A stretch of 64,000 nucleotides of DNA from an uncultured Oscillospiraceae bacterium (lineage in GTDB: Bacteria > Bacillota > Clostridia > Oscillospirales > Acutalibacteraceae), in NCBI GenBank assembly GCA_900544715.1, contig UQWL01000004.1:124001-188000 (forward strand). Reading direction: 5' to 3'. Shown in pieces: positions 61,601 to 64,000 of the stretch. A program made the position numbers and the translations under genes. The notes below the pieces were generated by a model, which was not told the origin of the DNA, made no database searches, and worked only from the letters and a program-made list of their open reading frames with translations. Position 1 is the stretch's first letter; the number at the start of each line of letters is the position of its first letter.

Positions 61601-62071
61601 ATGAAAAAGACGAATGCAATTCGTTTGTTGGAGCAGGCGGGCATTGACTATGAGGCGCGCATGTATCCGGTGGATGAGAGCGACCTCTCCGGCACGCACG
61701 CTGCCGCGGTGTTGGGGCTGCCGGCGGGTCAAGTGTTTAAAACCCTGGTGCTGCGCGGAGCTAAAACTGGCTATTTTGTTTGCTGCATCCCGGTGGATCA
61801 GGAAGTCGATCTGAAAAAGGCGGCGAAGGCGGCTGGGGATAAAAAGGCGGAGATGCTCCCCATGAAAGAGCTGCTGCCCGTGACGGGCTATCTGCGCGGC
61901 GGCTGCTCACCGGTGGGGATGAAGAAGAAATTCCCGACCTTCCTCGACGCTTCCGCACAAAATTGGGATCGGATTTCCATCAGCGCGGGCACGCGGGGCG
62001 AAATGGTGCTCGTCGAACCGGAGCAGCTGCGGGAATTGACCAGTGCTGTCTATACAGAGCTGACGCTATAA
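61601..62071 (+). CDS. ybaK: YbaK/EbsC-type aminoacyl-tRNA deacylase
   Basis: 156 residues. KTNAIRLLEQAGIDYEARMY at the start, HAAAVLGLPAGQVFKTLVLR in the middle and LRGGCSPVGMKKKFPTFLDA define the YbaK group, which hydrolyses mischarged Cys-tRNA(Pro). The conserved Lys in the VFKTLV segment, which is essential in H. influenzae YbaK, is present. It is 34 bases after the sirtuin gene. Confidence 0.94.
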   Translation: MKKTNAIRLLEQAGIDYEARMYPVDESDLSGTHAAAVLGLPAGQVFKTLVLRGAKTGYFVCCIPVDQEVDLKKAAKAAGDKKAEMLPMKELLPVTGYLRGGCSPVGMKKKFPTFLDASAQNWDRISISAGTRGEMVLVEPEQLRELTSAVYTELTL

Positions 62072-62205
62072 CGTGTGCAGTATGGCGGATCCATATGAAT
62101 TCATAAAAAATAGCCGGTAGTCATGTGCACCCGTGAGCAGCGCGTATCTCTTTGTTCTATGTGGCTGCGGCAGGTCTTGCTTTATTACTCGCTGTGCTTC
62201 GTAAT

Positions 62206-62251
62206 AAATATCTCCTTTCTGTTGGGATACAAACAGAAAGGAGATATTTTT
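62206..62251 (+). terminator. strong terminator after ybaK, usable from both strands
   Basis: A perfect 18-bp stem, AAATATCTCCTTTCTGTT (62206-62223) with 62232-62249, ending in TTTTT. It separates the convergent ybaK and gtrA genes. Confidence 0.9.
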
Positions 62252-62279
62252 GAGCCCTATATCCTATGGGAATGTTTTT

Positions 62280-62786
62280 TTAGTTTGCTTTCTTTTTGCG
62301 ATGGATCAGGAAGCGGTTGCAGGGGTAAGTCCATACGGTCGCGATCAGAGCAGCGAAAGGCTTGCCGATGATATCACCGAAGGTGGCCATGCCGCGCTGT
62401 GTGAAAAATGTGATGACTGCATTGCCGATCAAGGTGGTTGCGCAGATCGTAAACAAAACCATCAGGATGTAGAGAATGATGCTCAGCGTCGGGTTCGCAT
62501 CCGCCTGGAAGGTGACTTTGCGGTTGAGCACAAAGGCGATGGCATAGCCGATGGAGGTGGAAACGATAAAAGCCCACATGTAGCCCTTGCCCTCGAAGGG
62601 AAAAATCCAAAATTGAAACGGGCCGTCGTTGAGCGGTTGGAATACCCAAGCCTGCAAAATATAGTGGATAATCAGCTCGATGATCGTGGATAAACCGCCT
62701 GCGAAGGAAAACTTGATAAATTTCCACAGCTCTGCATGCTTTGAAGTAAAGCTGTGGTCGCTTGCGTTTGTTTTGGAATCGCTCAT
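62280..62786 (-). CDS. GtrA-family membrane protein
   Basis: 168 residues from ATG 62786, with AAAGGAAC 8 bases upstream; an upstream in-frame ATG lacks a site. Four hydrophobic segments are seen, the first beginning WKFIKFSFAGGLSTIIELII and with YAIAFVLNRKVTFQ in the middle, the GtrA signature. The family is thought to flip lipid-linked sugars for glycosylation of surface polymers. No glycosyltransferase gene is adjacent in the window. Confidence 0.85.
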   Translation of the reverse strand: MSDSKTNASDHSFTSKHAELWKFIKFSFAGGLSTIIELIIHYILQAWVFQPLNDGPFQFWIFPFEGKGYMWAFIVSTSIGYAIAFVLNRKVTFQADANPTLSIILYILMVLFTICATTLIGNAVITFFTQRGMATFGDIIGKPFAALIATVWTYPCNRFLIHRKKKAN

Positions 62787-62851
62787 ATATAGTTCCTTTC
62801 TGCTGCAAGATAGCATTGATTTTTCATTCTGGTGCTCCACGGAGGAACGAT

Positions 62852-63988
62852 CTATGATAGAAACTTTTTCAATAGGACGATGAAGGCTATCGAAGCGGTG
62901 ACCACGCCCAGTGTTTTGAGAATCAACGGGACGGCTGCCTCCGGTGTCGTCGGGGAATGGACATAGAAAAAGTCCTTAACAGGGTTTGAAACCTTTTTGC
63001 CGAACAGCTCCTCATAGCTGAGCGTATGGCTCTCATAATCATGCGGTTGGTTTTCGTTCAGCTCGATCACACGCACCGCCCGTTCCGCGCCCGGGCCGTA
63101 AACATTGAAGCCGCTGCCTGGTGTGTATACGAGATCGACGTTTTGATAGTGGCCGACAAAGCTGTTGATATGGTCATGCCCGACGAACATAGCCATCACG
63201 TCGCCTTTCTCCGCAATCGCGTCGAATTCCCCCGTGTTAATATCCGGAATCGCAGGGGATTCCCGCATGAAGCCGCCTGCATCCACCATGTCCGGATTCA
63301 AGATATAGGATTCATTTTTGTGCGTGCGGTAAGCGCGCACCGCGCCGGGCGTTTTGTGCGGCACCTGTAAAAGCACGTTGTAATACTCTGGCACGGGGAT
63401 ATGCTGGAATACAAGGGAGGGAACCGGCTCGCCGTTGTTTTCCTGCGCGAGGCGGTCGCGCGTTGCACGGTACCATTCGATCTGCTTCGGATCGACCGGC
63501 GCATAGCCGCCGCCCTTTGCGCTGCCATGCGAATCGATGAGATAAAGGTTAAAAAGAATTTTTTGCCCGTCGCTGGAATAGATGGGCAGATCATAGGTGC
63601 CGCAGCCGGGCAGTGCCGGATCGTCCATGCCAACGCACTGCTCATAGCGCTGATAAATCTGCATCTGCTCCTGGTTGGTGCAGCCCACCTGCCCATCGTG
63701 ATTGCCGAAGAGCGGGGCAAAGGGAATATTGCGTCTGACCACTGGCTCCAGCAGCCGGTGCAGGGTATCCTCCACCTTTTTCTTGCGGTCGCCGCCCCGG
63801 AAGGTGACGCCGTAGCCTTTGATCTGATCTCCTGTAAAGACGACGAGATCCGGTTTTTCCCGGTCAAGCGCAGCGTTCATGAGCTTGAGCGTATCCGGCG
63901 AAATAGCGGGAATCTCCTGCAAATCGGCAATTTGCATCACCTGGAAGCTCCCATCCGGCCGGACGCATAATTTTTTTTGTGATGCCAT
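62852..63988 (-). CDS. calcineurin-like metallophosphoesterase with C-terminal membrane anchor
   Basis: 378 residues. Metal-binding blocks are MQIADLQE (the usual D-x-H has Gln for His), FTGDQIKG, FGNHDG and FVGHDHINSF, in the order of purple-acid/Icc-type phosphatases. A C-terminal hydrophobic helix (about 356-374, LILKTLGVVTASIAFIVLL) then KKFLS anchors it in the membrane. No N-terminal signal peptide is seen, so the catalytic domain probably faces the cytoplasm. The start is 12 bases from the window edge, where its promoter cannot be seen. Confidence 0.88.
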   Translation of the reverse strand: MASQKKLCVRPDGSFQVMQIADLQEIPAISPDTLKLMNAALDREKPDLVVFTGDQIKGYGVTFRGGDRKKKVEDTLHRLLEPVVRRNIPFAPLFGNHDGQVGCTNQEQMQIYQRYEQCVGMDDPALPGCGTYDLPIYSSDGQKILFNLYLIDSHGSAKGGGYAPVDPKQIEWYRATRDRLAQENNGEPVPSLVFQHIPVPEYYNVLLQVPHKTPGAVRAYRTHKNESYILNPDMVDAGGFMRESPAIPDINTGEFDAIAEKGDVMAMFVGHDHINSFVGHYQNVDLVYTPGSGFNVYGPGAERAVRVIELNENQPHDYESHTLSYEELFGKKVSNPVKDFFYVHSPTTPEAAVPLILKTLGVVTASIAFIVLLKKFLS

Positions 63989-64000
63989 AGGCGAAACTAT

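Overview
The window looks like chromosomal DNA of a spore-forming, GC-rich member of the Clostridia (Bacillota), most like gut Oscillospirales/Ruminococcaceae-type organisms; that placement is inferred from gene content only. The evidence is a sporulation core (spoIVB-spo0A, sigG, yabP-yabQ-divIC-yabR), strong AGGAGG-type ribosome sites, GTG/TTG starts, Firmicutes-style low-GC promoters and many intrinsic terminators. No rRNA, tRNA, CRISPR array, transposase or prophage was seen.

Layout. 1-3060: the end of an archaeal-type (type II) GAPDH gene overlapping an archaeal-type phosphoglycerate kinase gene, then a LarA-family racemase. 3.2-7.0 kb: a sugar:cation symporter plus a GH2 glycosidase. 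7.2-14.3 kb: housekeeping on the + strand (D,D-carboxypeptidase, pgi, a small P-loop protein, DUF177-rpmF, a DUF512 radical SAM protein, der). 14.3-23.9 kb: a complete minus-strand potassium-uptake locus (small membrane protein, kdpF, kdpA, kdpB, kdpC, an unknown gene, kdpD, kdpE). 24.2-28.4 kb: the potABCD polyamine transporter. 28.4-34.7 kb: cyclophilin, an MGMT-like protein, nitroreductase, two cell-surface proteins, an RluA-family pseudouridine synthase, radC and a Nudix gene. 34.8-40 kb: a PRTase-like gene, a GH36 alpha-galactosidase, a HAD phosphatase and a GH18/F5-8C protein. 40-43.4 kb: a regulatory cluster (ribbon-helix-helix gene, GntR/YtrA-ABC operon, two paralogous XRE regulators with shared dyad sites). 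43.4-50.7 kb: spoIVB, spo0A, a ZIP metal transporter behind a structured leader, hisH-hisF, a methyltransferase and a second GH18/F5-8C paralogue. 50.7-64 kb: citrate synthase, sigG, yabP-yabQ-divIC-yabR, MATE, DUF1905, ligA, a DivIVA-like protein, an orphan fumarase beta subunit, a sirtuin, ybaK, GtrA and a metallophosphoesterase.

Most genes are ordinary for the group. The signals most worth pursuing are not proteins. One is a 92-bp element present twice (17841-17932, 33210-33301), always about 65-75 nt upstream of a minus-strand gene; its predicted stems are unchanged while its loops differ. Another is an elaborate long stem in the leader of the ZIP transporter (45700-45811). A third is a set of TGACA-N9-TGTCA dyads around the XRE pair. 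Others are a c-di-AMP-type motif in KdpD, two unknown small genes in the kdp locus, and a sigma-F-like promoter in front of sigG.
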